64,000 bases of DNA from Phylloscopus collybita (GCA_027886175.1 JAJNNQ010000100.1:2891501-2955500); one strand, 5' to 3'; shown: positions 21,057 through 34,000, counted from the first letter of the stretch. Numbers and translations: made by a program. Notes: generated by a model from the letters alone, not told the origin.

Positions 21057-22335
21057 CACATTTTGAAACCTCAAACCTGCTTCTTGTCACAGCAGTGACG
21101 AAGTCCCAAGGTTATTGTTGGAGTGGAAAGGGAAGGATGAGGAGATTAAAAGATCCAGCCACAGCCTCAGGTGGTAGCAGAGTTCAGAAAGTTGAAATTT
21201 TTGGTTCATCGAGTGAGAAAATCATTCCTGTTCTTGTGATTTTCATCTCAAAGGAGAGTTGTGAGAACACTCAGCAAATATTACAGGAACAAAATTCCTG
21301 AGACCCCTCAATACCTTATTCACCCACATTTGGCACCTGTAAAATCTCCATCAACCATCAGCCATTCCTCCTTAGTTTAGGAAATACTGACAATAACCAA
21401 GCACATGTAAATCGAGAATAAATGAGAATTTTTATCCATTATGTATTTTTAAAGTTTACGTTGAGTCTTTGTGGGTTGCAACTCCTGGTGCCTACCCAAC
21501 AAGAAGAAAATACTCAGCCAGCAGCAGAGGATTGTATTTTTGTATTTGCATCTTCAGCAGAGATGTTTGTGAAATTTGCTGTAAAGGTTGTTGTGCCACA
21601 GAAGGGAACAGAAAATCGACACGCTTTTATGGGCTTCTGAACACAGGGCAGAAAACAGCGGGAGGAGAAGGGTGGAAAGTTTAGACAGAAATTACTTCTG
21701 AGAATCTGACGCTGGCAAAACGAGAAACACATTTCCTCGGCGGAGAGAGGGTTTGGATTTGCAAGGAGAGGGCACCAACTCTAACAAATGAGGAAGAAAA
21801 TGCTGCGTTTCCTGAAAAGAGAGGAAAAGCAAAGCGAGGAGTCTCATTGTGACCCGAGTGAGAGTCGAAAAGAAGACGTAGGTGGGAATTCCTGGAGGAG
21901 CTGGGGATGGGGAGGACAGGCCAGCTGAGTCCAATCAGCCCGGCCAGGATTCTCCTGCTCCTCCTGTCAGGGGCTGCTGCTTGATGTGTCTTATCTCCTG
22001 CATCAGCCCCACCGAGCCGGGCCGTGTTCTTAATGAGCTGATAAATGAGACACTGAGAGCTGCGGCTTAGGGAGAATATTGTCCCTTCAGAGACCCCATT
22101 TTTCAAAGGGAACAAATGGCCTCTGGAGCTGCTGGTGACTGGGCTAACGGATGAGCTGTCTGCAGGCAGGGTTTTTTTCAGGGCCATGTGTGGAAAAGGC
22201 GCGTTCTGAATGAGCTCTGATGGCAGTGGCAGGTCCTGCTGAGGCACTGCAGCCCTGGGGATGGGGCTGACCCCACGTCCCGGCTCAGTCCCGTGGGGAA
22301 TTGGGCTGAACATCTGGGGATGTGTCCCGCTGCTG
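21057..22335. other. Intergenic; possible constrained patch at 21.95-22.08 kb
   Basis: No gene. The part around 21690-21880 keeps several CpGs, and 21950-22080 has a complex mix of GATA-type (CTTATCTCC, TGATAA) words. A 226-aa minus-strand frame (21681-22361) has no recognisable domain. Confidence 0.4.
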
Positions 22336-22339
22336 CTGC

Positions 22340-22580
22340 TTGCTTGTGGTAGAATTATCACGGAATGGTTCAGTTGGAAGGACCTTAAAGCTCATCCCAC
22401 CCCTGCCATGAGCAGGGACACCTTCCACTGTCCCAGGTTGCTCCAAGCCCTGTCCAGCCTGGCCTTGGGCACTGCCAGGGATCCAGGGGCAGCCACAGCT
22501 TCTCTGGACAGCCTGTGACTCCCCACCCACACAGGGAAGAATTCCTTCCGGACATCTGACTGAAATTTCCCCTCTTTCAT
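22340..22580 (-). mobile_element. CR1 LINE fragment, minus strand
   Basis: Reverse-oriented CR1 3' end: CACGGAATGGTTCAGTTGGA, GGACCTTAAAGCTCATCC, GGTTGCTCCAAGCCCTGTCC, GGGATCCAGGGGCAGCCACA and ending near GGGAAGAATTCCTTCC. 5'-truncated, no coding capacity. Confidence 0.85.
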
Positions 22581-22789
22581 TTTGGATTTCACCGGTGTGC
22601 TTGTGCGGAGAAATCAGAGAGCCCCTTGTCAGTCCTGAGCCCCTTGATTCTGAGCTCAGGGATGCAGGAGATTCTCCCACACTCTCCTAAAATATTGGAG
22701 CTGTCTGCGTGGCTAATGGCATAGTGGGAAATATTTCCTTGCAAATATTGTGAAGCTTCCTCCAGGTGATAGAGCCAAAACAGGGCCAA

Positions 22790-23018
22790 ACCCCCATTTT
22801 GTTAGATGGGATATTGGGAGGAAATCCTTCCCTGTGAGGGTGCTGAGGCCCTGGCACAGATGCCCAGAGCAGCTGTGGCTGCCCCTGGATCCATGGCAGT
22901 GTCCAAGGCCAGGCTGGACAGGGCTTGGAGCAACCTGGGACAGTGGGAGGTGTCCCTGCCCATGACAGGGGTGGCACTGGTTGAGCTTTAAGGTCCTTCC
23001 AACCCCAACCATCATTCC
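22790..23018 (+). mobile_element. CR1 LINE fragment, plus strand
   Basis: GGATATTGGGAGGAAATCCT, TGAGGCCCTGGCACAGATGC, GGATCCATGGCAGTGTCCAA, GGACAGTGGGAGGTGTCCCT and AAGGTCCTTCCAACCC, all in CR1 order. It lies about 210 bp from the oppositely oriented copy at 22340-22580. Confidence 0.85.
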
Positions 23019-23966
23019 AAGACAGTGCAGTCCCTACTGGAGAGGCACAGCTTCATGGATGCTCTGAATTCCCTTCCAATCCACAGAATTGTTGTAGCAC
23101 TGGGTTCGAACAACATCGGGAAGATGATGAAATGGATACAACAAAAGCTGCAGTTATCCTGAAGGGATTTCCATGTAAAAATATTCAGGCCGACACAATC
23201 AACAGAATCTCTGAGCTGTTCAAATTTCAGCCAACACGGGCAATTAAGAAATCTTACCAAGAAATGTAACTTAGCTCCTTATTAGCACTTGGATCCCTAT
23301 CAGGAACACTGAGAAAAAAAATATAAACTACAAAGAAAAAAAATATCCAACAGCATTTTTCAAATTAGCAGCCTTGAGGGCAATATAATCTAAGTACAGC
23401 CAGAGAGAATCGAGCAGGAATAGTTAATTTAGTTCTAGGAAATTTAAGAATCCCTCATCTCCTCATCAGCAGTAACTTGCTTGTTAAAGGAAGACAAATG
23501 AAAAGGTTAATCAGCAAAGATTCGCACTGGGGGATTGCTTGGAATGAATCCCTCCTCCCCGGCAGCGCTGCCGAGGTCATGTGTGAGCAAGCGGCTCCGC
23601 CGGAACGCTCCGGGCTGCACAAATGCCATTGAAATGCCATTGAAATGCCATTGAAATGCCATTGAAATGCCATTTAAAAGCCCTGCCTGGCACACAGGGT
23701 TTGTCACATCTGGACACGGTGTCTCCAGGATCGTGACCGGCGCTCTCCGTGCTGGCGGTGGCCTGAAAAGTGTTTTTATTGCTGTTTTATCCGGCTCTCG
23801 GCTGGGGCTGATGAATGTGCCCTGTGTTGGATCTGACATTGGTCCTTGAGTGGGTTTTGGCTGGGATGTTGTGCACTCCTGGGAAGGGGAGGCAATGCCC
23901 TCGGAGCTACGTGGCCAGGCAAACACATCATAGGACTTTTAAAATCTTACTAATTTTTCTTTTCTC

Positions 23967-23970
<4 letters not shown>
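23019..23970. other. Intergenic, with a CpG palindrome and 11-bp repeat
   Basis: AT-rich to about 23520, then a short CpG-rich patch (23555-23620) that includes the perfect palindrome GGCAGCGCTGCC at 23561-23572, then the 11-bp repeat listed separately. No gene. Confidence 0.5.
23621..23674. repeat. 11-bp tandem repeat, about 5 copies
   Basis: GAAATGCCATT repeated without error from 23621 (first copy one base short) to about 23674. Perfect copies suggest recent expansion. Confidence 0.95.
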
Positions 23971-24014
<44 letters not shown>

Positions 24015-24038
24015 GGAGAACCAGCTCTGGCTGGTTCT
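23971..24038. repeat. 40-base T run followed by an 8-bp hairpin
   Basis: T run at 23971-24010. Then AGAACCAG (24017-24024), loop CTCTGG, and its reverse complement CTGGTTCT (24031-24038). Confidence 0.9.
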
Positions 24039-24470
24039 ATGGGCCAGAGATTTAAAAATAGCTGGGTTCCTTCCTGTCTGAGGTAGAGAGAAAGATATAA
24101 GCCTGATTTATTGGCTGTCCAGTAGACTTTATATTCAATTTCCTCTTGTCACATTCCTATCAAGTAACTGCAGGAGTGTAGCAGAGACGGGGTGAGCCTT
24201 TACAGAATAAATACATTCATTTACATGATGAATACCCATATTCACGTGGATAAAAGTCCCTCTTCAAACACGCCAACACAAAACATACCAACCCGACATT
24301 GTTAGCAGCACATTGGTGGAGGGAAGCAACCTCACATATTTTAATTCAGCATTTAAATTCACATATTTAACTCACTTTGGTAGGATGGGCACATGGGATG
24401 CACTGAAATGACTGTCCTGCCACGTGCAATGGAATGAGGGATAAATGCTGGTTTCTGGAATATAACCATA

Positions 24471-24536
24471 CCTTTCCTTTCCTCCTTCCCTCCTTTCCTC
24501 CTTCCCTCCTTCCCTCCTTTCCTCCTTTCCTCCTTG
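24471..24536. repeat. CCTT/CCCTT polypyrimidine tract
   Basis: About 65 bases of C and T only on the + strand, made of TTCC, CTCC and CCTTCC units; a mirror-repeat type tract able to form triplex DNA. Confidence 0.85.
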
Positions 24537-24552
24537 TTGCTCCTCTGGTGGC

Positions 24553-24735
24553 TGATGCTGATCAGTAGAATCTTTAAGGTTGGAAAAGACCTAAAATCCT
24601 CAAATCCACCCCTCAGCTCAGCACCACCACTGAATTGTGTCCTCAAGGGCCATATCCCCGTGGTTTTTTTTGACATTTCCAGGGGTGGTGGCTCCAGCAC
24701 TTCGCTGGACTCTGCAGAGCTGAGCATCCCACGTG
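24553..24735 (-). mobile_element. CR1 LINE fragment, diverged, minus strand
   Basis: AGAATCTTTAAGGTTGGAAA, AAGACCTAAAATCCTCAAAT, GTCCTCAAGGGCCATATCC, and ACATTTCCAGGGGTGGTGGC follow the order of a reverse-complemented CR1 3' end of an older subfamily. Confidence 0.65.
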
Positions 24736-24740
24736 TGCTG

Positions 24741-27700
24741 GGGGAGGAAAACCTTCCCATGGGGTTTGGCTTGGGAGCAAACACAGCACTGGCTGAGCCA
24801 GACCTGCTCAGAAACAAGGCTGAGAAAGGGAAAAGAGAAATAAATGTAGTTTTAAAAAGTTCAATAAGTGAGACTTCAAGCTTCTCTGCAAGCTCACATC
24901 CCAGCCTGGGCCAAGGTTTGCACAACTTCTGCTGGTTGAATGCAGATTTGGATTTTCCTTGTGGGGAGTTTCCACAGAGATGAAATCTTTGTTTGATGTT
25001 CAGAAGGTCCAAGTGTTTCTGCTTGGACCATCAAGCAGGACCACTGAGAGCTCCATTTTACATTTCCAGGGGTTCCAGTAGCTGCCTAAAGCTCCCATAG
25101 AACTCACATTGCACATGCAAGCAGCTCTTATTTTTCACTTTCATCATGTGTTAAATTTTTTTTTCTTCTTTTCAGAGAAAACTTGGCCTTTTGAAAGGTT
25201 TATGAACTCACACGTATTTATGGAACTGGGACAGGGAACTGACACGAAATGTTCTCAGGATGATGGATGCAATCCTCTCTCCAGGGAAAAAAATTAGGAA
25301 TTCAACCAAGGAAAAACACTCTGGAAAACTTCACATCAAACAAGGAAACGAAGGAGTGAGAAGAAATGAAACACATTTGAGATTATGAAAAGGGGGTTAG
25401 TTAATGTCTGAGTTTAGTCTGATGCCCTGGTGATGGCCATCAGTGCAATCAGTGTGGGGACTGATTCCACTCAGGAATTGCTCAGGAATAGTTCCAGCAC
25501 CAGGATAAAGGCCAGCACAAGGATCACTGCAATGGTCAGTCTCGGGCATTGAAATGCATCCAGCTTGATTTGCTCCAGCAAACTCAAAAAATCCTTTCCC
25601 TGCCTTGCATGAAACATAAACAAAGCCTTCACTTGGATTGCATATTCTCCTGTACAAGAATGTTATTTTAATTTCCCCCAAGAGCTAAAAAAAGAACCTT
25701 TTTTTTTTTTTTTTTTTTTTCCCTATTTTTATTTGATATACATAATGTAGGCTGGCAGTATTAGTGTGTTTTCTATTCATGGCTTTCTGAAACTTTCTGT
25801 TAGAAGTCTTTGAAATCAAACACCCTTCTTTTTATCATATATTACTTCCTCCCTGGGAACTATTCCCTCTCTGTGCAGCGATCCCATTAGGCTTTTAACT
25901 TTCAGATGTAAAATAAAATAAAAAAAAAAAAACAACTCTCCCCCAAAACCTGTGATAAAAATGTATTGATGTTTGAACACCATCCAGCACAGGCAACTTC
26001 AAAAAAAAAACAACCAAAAAACCCCCAAAACAACACGCAGATTTTGTGAATGGAAAATGGGAATTTGATTTGCTGGGAGGGGAAAAGCTTTTCCATAAGC
26101 AGTTATGATGTTTAATGGGCCATCTATTGATTTTGGGCTGGCTTGGTACCACTGATGTTTGCAACAGCATTTAAAACAAAATTTCCAAGGGAATGGGCCA
26201 TGGTTTTATGGAAAACCACAAGTGACACAAGTGACTCGTAGGCTTGGCCGTGTCTGCAGAGTTGTTTGTTCTTGCAGCGCTCACAGAGCCCAGGATGGCT
26301 GTGGTTCTCCTTGCAAACTCTGAGGTGGTATCAAGCAGCAAAAGCTGGATTTGAAAGACTTAAATTTATGGGACACTTTTAAGAGCTTGAAATTCTGAGC
26401 TGAAATGGAATTTTTTTTTGCCGTTCAAAATGCTTCTTTGGATCAAGTTTTATGACAAATTTGTTTGCAGCCTCATTCAGGTCTGTTCTTTCGTTATTGA
26501 GGATTTCAGTGGACTTGGGATATCCTCTTTGAGTAGATTTTCGTATTTATGAGATGGATTTACTTAATAATAGAGATGTTGTAAAGTGAAAGCCATGGAC
26601 CTGTTCCATCTGAAATCAGCCACTCCTCACCCAGACTCTTGTGCATCCTGAAGGGCCTGGGCAAGTGCTTGGGATGCAAAAGAGGCAACAGAGATGAAAA
26701 GGAGGAAAAACAGAGGACTTGAGGTGTCCAGACTGAATTGTCTCAGCATGTTAATTATTGGAGCATGCAGGGTTAGGGAATTAAGGGATTTCCACCTCTG
26801 GAATGAGTGGAGAAGAGGACACACCTCATCCTGGGCTGGCTCTTCATTTCCAGGCTGTACAAATGCCAAGTTTCTGGCAGTGGTGGTGACCCCAAGGTGT
26901 GAGAGCCATCTCCCCCTTCCCATTGCCCCCTTAATTCACCTGATTTATTCCCAAGTTGCCTTTTCTCCTGCTGGAGTCCCTTATTTCCCACAGGAACCAC
27001 TCCAGGACAGCAGATCACTCCTCATCCTCAAACGTCTGTGTGACCACTCCATGTCCCCCATCCAAGCCACCTTGTCCAGATCAATCCTGGGATGCTCTTC
27101 CAGTTCCTTGACTGGGAACTCATCCAAACTCTGCCTGGAGGAGCACAGGGAACCCTGTTAATTTAACACATCCCTTTCATGCACACCTGCCCCCCAAAAC
27201 CCAGGCAAACACAGCAATCATTTAGAGAAAAACCAAGTTCAGCAACCTCCAAAGTGATTTCATTAAAATCAAACAAACTGCTGGTGCTTGATGTAATTAA
27301 GGGTGTTTGGTTTGGCTCTGCAGCAATGGAACCAACCTCACACAGAAAAGTGGTTGCAGCTTTTGTCCCAACAAATGTGAGGCATCATTTATCCTCCACC
27401 AGCTCGGTACCAACCCTCCTCTGTTCAAATCTTTCAAAGCTTTCTTCTTTCTCCCTTTTCCTGGCCCTGCAGAGCCGAAAGAAATGTTTGACAGGTATTA
27501 ATTTTGAAAACAAATGGTAGATTTTCAGCTCAGCTGCTGACGAGAAGGCAGGGAAAGAGCAGATTGCAGCTTGTTTTAATTGCAAACTGGGAATTTTATA
27601 AACAAAATCCACGCACGTATCATTTATAATCATGATCCAGGCCAGAGCAATAATTATGATAAATCCTTTGTCAGCCCCACTAAGAAGTCTTTTATGGAGT

Positions 27701-28465
27701 AGTAGGGAATTAATTCACATTCTAGACAATGGCTCAATAAAATGCTTTCCAGCTTCTCTGACATATGGAATTCCACATGGGCTGCAATCAGATGTTCCCC
27801 AACTCACACTTTTTCCTCGCTTAACTCCTTGACAGTTTAAGATAAACAAGCATTGAATTCATTAAGCTGCAATTTTTAAGCCTTCTAATTAACTGAAACA
27901 GCTGAAGTTTGACTCCTCAAACACATGTTAAAAGCTTAATTTTCAAGACATAAACCACTGGGAGACCTGCAGTTTATTAACATTTGAGGTGTTCAACGAG
28001 AACCTTCCCTCGTGTCGTTCTTCAGGGTTCTGCAAAATGTAGAATTACAATATTTTAACATAAGGCAATTAACAAAATTCCTCATTTTTGTAACCAAAGG
28101 CATTATTGCTTTGACTTGGAAACAGAATTTTTGACTCTGAGCTCCCTGATTATTTTGTCCAGTCTTATCAGACTTATCAGTCCTATCAGACCATCCAGAT
28201 TAAATGTCCAGTGGCTCCCTAAACAGCACTTAACTAAACTGTACTAAAGGAATTTAAGATTATTCTTTAAAAACCAGGCATGTTTCTGCTCCATGATGTT
28301 CCTGCCACGTTCAAGGCAGTCCATTCAATATTTTGGATGCAGCCTCGATCCAGGAGAAGGGAGTTTTAACCCTTTAAAGTCTTTTAATCTTTGCCGTGAC
28401 TTGGGAAATGTGTTTATGGAAGCACTTAAGTTTTAATCCTTTGGTCTTAAATATTAAAAACCTTG
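24741..28465. other. Intergenic; AT-rich constrained-looking stretch at 27.2-28.0 kb
   Basis: Contains a T run at 25699-25720 and A runs near 25920 and 26000. The part 27230-28000 is complex, AT-rich and repeat-free, with many homeodomain and forkhead-type words (TAATTAAG, TTTATAAACA, GATAAACAAG); it may be a conserved element. No coding frame stands out. Confidence 0.4.
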
Positions 28466-28469
28466 TTTT

Positions 28470-28705
28470 GAACTGAGAGGGGAAAGGTTTAGATTGAATA
28501 TTGGGAAGGAATTCTTCCCTTTGAGGGTGGGCAGGCCCTGGCACAGGTGCCCAGAGAAGCTGTGGCTGCCCCTGGAGGCCTGGAAGTGTCCAAGGCTGGG
28601 TTGGATGGGGCTTGGAGCAACCTGGGATGGTGGGAGGTGTTTGGGTTGGAACTGGTTGATCTTTAAAGTCTTTACCCACTCAAACCATTCCATGATTCTG
28701 TGCTT
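28470..28705 (+). mobile_element. CR1 LINE fragment, plus strand
   Basis: AGATTGAATATTGGGAAGGA, GGCAGGCCCTGGCACAGGTG, AAGTGTCCAAGGCTGGGTTG, CTTGGAGCAACCTGGGATGG, and the CR1 terminal ATTCCATGATTCTGTG. Confidence 0.85.
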
Positions 28706-29488
28706 TACTTTATTACACAAGAACTGGGAAGGTCTGGAGACTGATAATGCAAAATCATCCCAGTGCCACCCTTGCTTGCAGCCAGGTGAGGCCAGAAGTG
28801 CCCAGAACGCTGCAGAAATTTGGTTACTCCAAAGGTGCCTTTCAATCCAACCCCTTGGAACTTGATTTAGTCACCTTTTAATCCTCAAATCAAGATAAAC
28901 ACAGCAAAAGCATCACTTCAAATAGGGGCAGGCACAAATCCCTGTGACTCGAGGCCCTCATGGCCGTGGCACCGTGGCAAAGACACGGATCAGAGCTGGT
29001 GGAGGGGGAAAAGCCCTTTTAGCTCTTCTTATCCCAGCAGTTATGGATGGATCCCATTCCAAACAAGGCTGAGGTGACACCAGACTGTGTGCTGGGACTG
29101 GGATGATGATCCTGGATGCTGAGCTGTGCCCTCTCCTTTCAGATGAGATAATAAATCTGACCCAGGCACCAGGTGCTCTGTCCCGCTGGGGGGGTTCACG
29201 TGTGAAATGTGGAGAGAGGAGGAAATGGCAGGAAGCAAAGCACCATCAGCACAACTTTCATGTGGGTTTTGTTCCCAGGAAACCACTTCCTCTGTTTGTA
29301 TGGGCTGGAAGGGGATGGGACTGCACGGGGGCTCTTGCTCTCAGCTCGTTTCAGCCAAGCCAGAAAAGCCATGGCACCCAACTAAAATCAAAGGAGGTAT
29401 TTTTATTATTTTTATTATTGTTATCCTGTGTTTATCTGGATTCTGCTGTCACAGAGGTTTTTGTTGTATGGGAATTTTCCTTCTCAGC
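28706..29488. other. Intergenic, nothing recognised
   Basis: Single-copy-looking sequence; (TTATTAT)-like patch at about 29398-29422. No gene. Confidence 0.5.
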
Positions 29489-29792
29489 TTTTTCCTTTCT
29501 TTCCCTCCTTATTTTTTCCCTACCCAAACTGATTGCCATAATATAAATTTTTGATTTTCCTCCTCTTTTTCCTTTCTTTCCCTCATTATTTTTTTCCTAC
29601 CCAAACTGATTGCAGTGAGATAAATTTTTGATTTTCCTCCTCATCTTTTTCCTTTTTTTCTCTCCTTACTTTTTTCCCTACCCAAACTGATTACAGTGAA
29701 ATAAATATTTGATTTTCCTCCTCATCTTTTTCCTTTCTTTCCCTCCTTATTTTTTCCCTACCCAATAAACTTTTGTGAAATAAACTTTTGAG
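29489..29792. repeat. 77-81 bp tandem repeat, 4 copies
   Basis: Units start with TTTTTCCTTT at 29489, 29566, 29646 and 29727. Each unit has a pyrimidine-rich half and a shared CCTACCCAAACTGATT then AATAAA-like half; the last unit is shortened. The AATAAA-type words are in repeats and need not be polyadenylation signals. Confidence 0.85.
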
Positions 29793-30970
29793 TGTTACTT
29801 TTCAACCAGAGGAAAAAAAAACCCCTCTAAACTCTTGTAAATGGGGAAGAACATGTGGATTTACACCAGGGAGGAGCACAGCAAGGCACTGTTGGAGTGA
29901 CATTTGGATAAATGATATTCCTTAGTGCTCCCTCATCTTATCCCTCTCTTATCCACTGAGGGTGAGAGTTTTTCCAAAGGGAAAAAGCCCAGCAGGCTTC
30001 TGACAAATTCTGGCACATTCTCCTGTACTCAGGTAAAAATGCACCTATGATAATATATATTAATATTTAGTTATGGTTGGAAGGCTGCTTTTCTTTTAAT
30101 TTTAAATATACAAATGTATCTAGTGGGAGGAGGTGGAGAGAGCTGTGTGCAGTCCCAACACTGTGGAAATGCCCAGCTCCTTCCTGACCTGCTTTTCCCC
30201 TTGGCCAACCCTTCCCATGCCTCCAAGGGGCTGGAGAACAGAACATAAAATCTGAATTATCACCATTTCAGCTTCTGCAGTCAAGCTGAATGCAAAACTC
30301 CTGTCACAAAACTCCTGACACAAAACTCCTGACAGAAAACTCTCTTTAACAAACACGAACCACCGTGATGTTCCTGAGGAAAATACCGACTTGTCACCAC
30401 CACAGTGATGACAGCAAGACCACAGAACCCAAAGGAAAAAAAAAAAAGAAACCAAACCCTATTATTTCCTTTATTTTCTCTATGTAGGCAATGACACAGC
30501 AAAGAGGATAAGCATGGCCTTGACTGTAAGGCTGGGAGAGGTTTTATTGAAATGGAAAAAAAAATTCAATTTATTGTTAAACTTTTGCATCTGCTTTGGT
30601 AAGGCAGCACTTCTGTGCAGTTGTTGTACAATGGAGTGGGGAAATTAAGGTATTCATTAATTAGTATTAATAAGTTTTCCATGATGGAGAAGCTCTTGAG
30701 GAGAAAGCTCTGTCATCCCAGAAGATCAGCCATGGAAGACGTGGATTGAAGTGGATCCTCTGAATAGGAGGAGGTTCCTATAAATCTCACCTCATTAAAA
30801 AGAAATAAGTAAAAAATAGTTTGAATTCAACAGTGCAACATTTATTGTCATAAAAATCCTTCAATGCAGAGGAAGGCTCTTGTTGTTTCTGAAAGAAAAG
30901 ATGAAGCTTTTATGGTTGATCCTTCCAACAGCGGTGGTTTTGGTTCTCACCGTGCCTACAAATAAGGCAA
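29793..30970. other. Intergenic, with a 14-bp repeat
   Basis: Holds short tandem units around ACAAAACTCCTGAC at about 30292-30345 (3-4 copies), a (TA)-rich patch near 30048-30070, and an A run at about 30436-30447. No gene. Confidence 0.5.
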
Positions 30971-31037
30971 TTTTAAACCAGTAAAATTCCCCTTTTAAAC
31001 CAGTAAAACTCCCCTTTTAAACCAGTAAAATTCCTTG
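30971..31037. repeat. 22-bp tandem repeat, 3 copies
   Basis: TTTTAAACCAGTAAAATTCC units start at 30971, 30993 and 31015, with one or two changes. Confidence 0.9.
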
Positions 31038-34000
31038 TTTCTCCCCACATACAGAGGGTGGTGAAGGCTTCAGGTTGCCCCTGTCTCCAACACACCTGTG
31101 ACAAGGGCAGCTTCAGGGGTCAGCCTGGGAATTACTGGATCTCCTGCTCCTGAGGGGTGAAAATTGGAGTGGGTTCATGAGGAATAGAGCAGGTGGGCTG
31201 TGGTCCCCTCAGCCAGAAACTGGAGAAGGTTGTGGGAAGAAAAGGAATAAGTAGGAAGTCATTTTATGGGTCTGTAGCCAGTGAATTTACAAAAAATATA
31301 AAAGGGGGGGAAATTTGTAAAAGTGGTCAGGGTAAAGCCTCCTTTTATCTGATAACACCCCTACATTACATCAAGAAGGCGAAGAGGAGAAATAATCCTT
31401 AAATACAGCAGGAAGCTCTTAGATGAGAAGCACAGGGAACTTGTCCCTGCAGCCTCATGTCCCAGGATTCATCTGGAAAAGCAGAGTGTGGCACTGGCCC
31501 TCTGGCAGGATGTGGGTCTGAGAGCAATGGGAACTTCTGGCTTTCCCTGCTGACCCAGCATCCAGCCCCCCGCCCCGGGGCAGTGGTGTGTCCTCAGCAC
31601 AAAAAACTGCTGGAGTGGGAAAGGGGAATTGCAATTCTGTCACCTGCCAGCTTGCAAAAAAGCAAAACCCAAGCCAAGCTGCATCCCGGGGCCAAGGGCT
31701 TAGCAGGGTTAGTCACCAGCAGCCGGAGCATCCCAAAATAAACATCTCCGTGTTTTTTGTTCCTCGGTTGGATGGTTTTGCCCCTCGAGCTGGAATAACC
31801 TTCCTGGAGCGTCTCAGGACTCAGTTTGGAGTTAAAAGCAAGGCCTTCAGTCAATTAACAGCTGCTGGAAAAATCCATGCTGGGAGGGACACGGGCACCT
31901 TGTGAGATCAGGCCACGGGGTGCATCTCAGAGCAGCACTGAGGGCACGGAGAAAAGCTGCTCTGAAACTGCTGCTGCCCCGCCCCGTGCCACCCTTCCTC
32001 CTCCTGCTCCTCTCCTTGGGGATGCATCCTAGCTGGAGGGCAGAGAAAACTGCCAACTGCTCCATGTGGAGGACAATTCTGACCTCTTTTTCTGCCCAGG
32101 AGCATTGCCAGGCTGATGGCTGAGCTCTCAAAGGGCGTTTGAGCAAGGTTATTTGTGAAACTTGCGCCTGCAGGTGTTTTGCCGAGTGTGCTGGTTGTGG
32201 GTGGATAAGCACAGTGCACACTCTTCTGTTCCTCAGCTGGAGGAACGTGGGCCACTCCTGGTGTGAACAGTTCCACTTAAGAGCACAGGACTTTCATTCC
32301 CTGAGAATGTGCTGATGGGAGACAGAAATCATCATTCCATGGACATTTGCTCTGGTGAAATCCAAGGTAGAACCTTGATGGGGACAGCAGAGCTGCCTGG
32401 GAAACTGAGGGTGATGATGGCACTGCTCCAGCTCTCTGGCATTGTCATCACATCCACTCCCAGCACTGCTTCCCCTGTTTCTTCACTGGGATGGAGAAGA
32501 GCTCCTCGTCCCTGGGACAGGAAAATTTTTGGTTTGCTTTCATCCCATTCCTTATTTTCCGTGGTGTGCTTGGTAATAATTTGGCCTGGTATGGAAGTGC
32601 AGAGACATTGATAAAATGGAAAGATTAGATTCCAAACTGTGCCAAGGAGCTCCCCCTGACTCTGAGCTGTTCCTGGAGGTGGCTCTGGTTCTCCCCACCA
32701 CCCACACCCTTCCCCTCAGCCAGGCTGAACAACCTGCAGGAGGGTTTGGTTTTTGCATCATTTGCAGCTGGCTTTGGGACAAACCCCACCGAGGTGGTGA
32801 GTGTGAAGTTCAGAAGAGATTTAGAGGATTCTGCTTTCCTTAAAAAAACCCAGAATTTCACACAACTCTTTGCTCTGCTGCCCTCATGGACCAGAAATAT
32901 CCTGGGCGAGGTCTTGTGGTTTTGCTAAGAGCAAGGACATGGGATAATTACACAAATAGGTCCTGACCTCCAGCTCTGCCTGCTCCCCCATTAAATCCAA
33001 ATTGTTTGGATTGGGACCAGCACAGTAATGCAGGTTGGGGGCTGTCCCTTCCCTCTCTGCCACTTGGGGTTCTGCAGCTATTTGGATGAGGAGATGCTTG
33101 GGAGGAGTTTTTGTTGTCTGAAATCACGCATTGAGAAGAACAAGGGGAAATCAAAGAACATTCCAGAGCTTTCATTATCCATTTATTAATAATTATTGTT
33201 TTTAGAGGAAGAAAATACTTTGGAAAAACAGCAGTAGGTAGGAAATTGTTAGTTAAGTTCTTATTATCGTGTTTGTTTTGCCTGCTTAGGTTCTTTCACC
33301 TCAGGCTATCTCCACTTAGCCGTGGAAATGCAGGTGGTGGGCATCATTTTGGTGTTCAGGATTAAAATGGATTTATTATACAGCTACAGGCCTGATCCAA
33401 ATCCACCGAAGCTGACAGAGCCACAGATGCCACCAAATCCATCTGTAATTATTTTCTGAAGAGAAGTTCCCAGCACAACCTCCAGGTACAATCCAAGCTC
33501 TGGGTGTTGGAGCTGCATCTGCTTCAAATTATGGATGGGCATTTTTCTTTTCTTGTGTGTGAGCTCAAACAAACATTGTAAGGGCTTTGGCACCGAAGCA
33601 AAATAATGAGAAAGGACTAAAAACTTGTGAGGAAGGAGAAAATAACTAATTAGGCTGAAAAGCAAAATCAATCATTCCCTTCCTACTGAACTTCTCTGTG
33701 GCTAAAACTCTGTCCTCTGAAAACAACGTGAAGCCACCACGCCAAAACTCAAGGATAATTAATAAGGGAGAGCAGCTCCAAACTGTAAAACATTTTGGGG
33801 ACACAATGACATCTTTGGCTCCCCCAGAGACCCCACAAAGCACTCAGAGTGTCCCAGAAGGTTTTACCTCCATCAAGAACCCATACCCCTTACTGGAGCG
33901 CTTCTGTGAAACCGCCAGTAAAATGTAATGAGTTCAGCGTTTTCATATCATTCTCATTTTCTGAGCTGATATTTGAGATAAAAGACAAAGCCTGCCTTGG

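Noticed and set aside
20604..21074. 156-aa minus-strand frame rich in Phe, Val, Leu and Trp, like membrane segments
   Set aside because: Produced by reading the A/C-only tract on its G/T-rich complement; a composition artefact. The same applies to frames at 55311-55739 and 63396-63792.
21681..22361. 226-aa minus-strand frame
   Set aside because: No recognisable domain, overlaps the start of a CR1 copy, no splice or promoter context.
24359..25012. 217-aa minus-strand frame
   Set aside because: Spans a CR1 fragment and the CCTT tract that gives a Lys/Arg/Glu/Gly repeat; not a gene.
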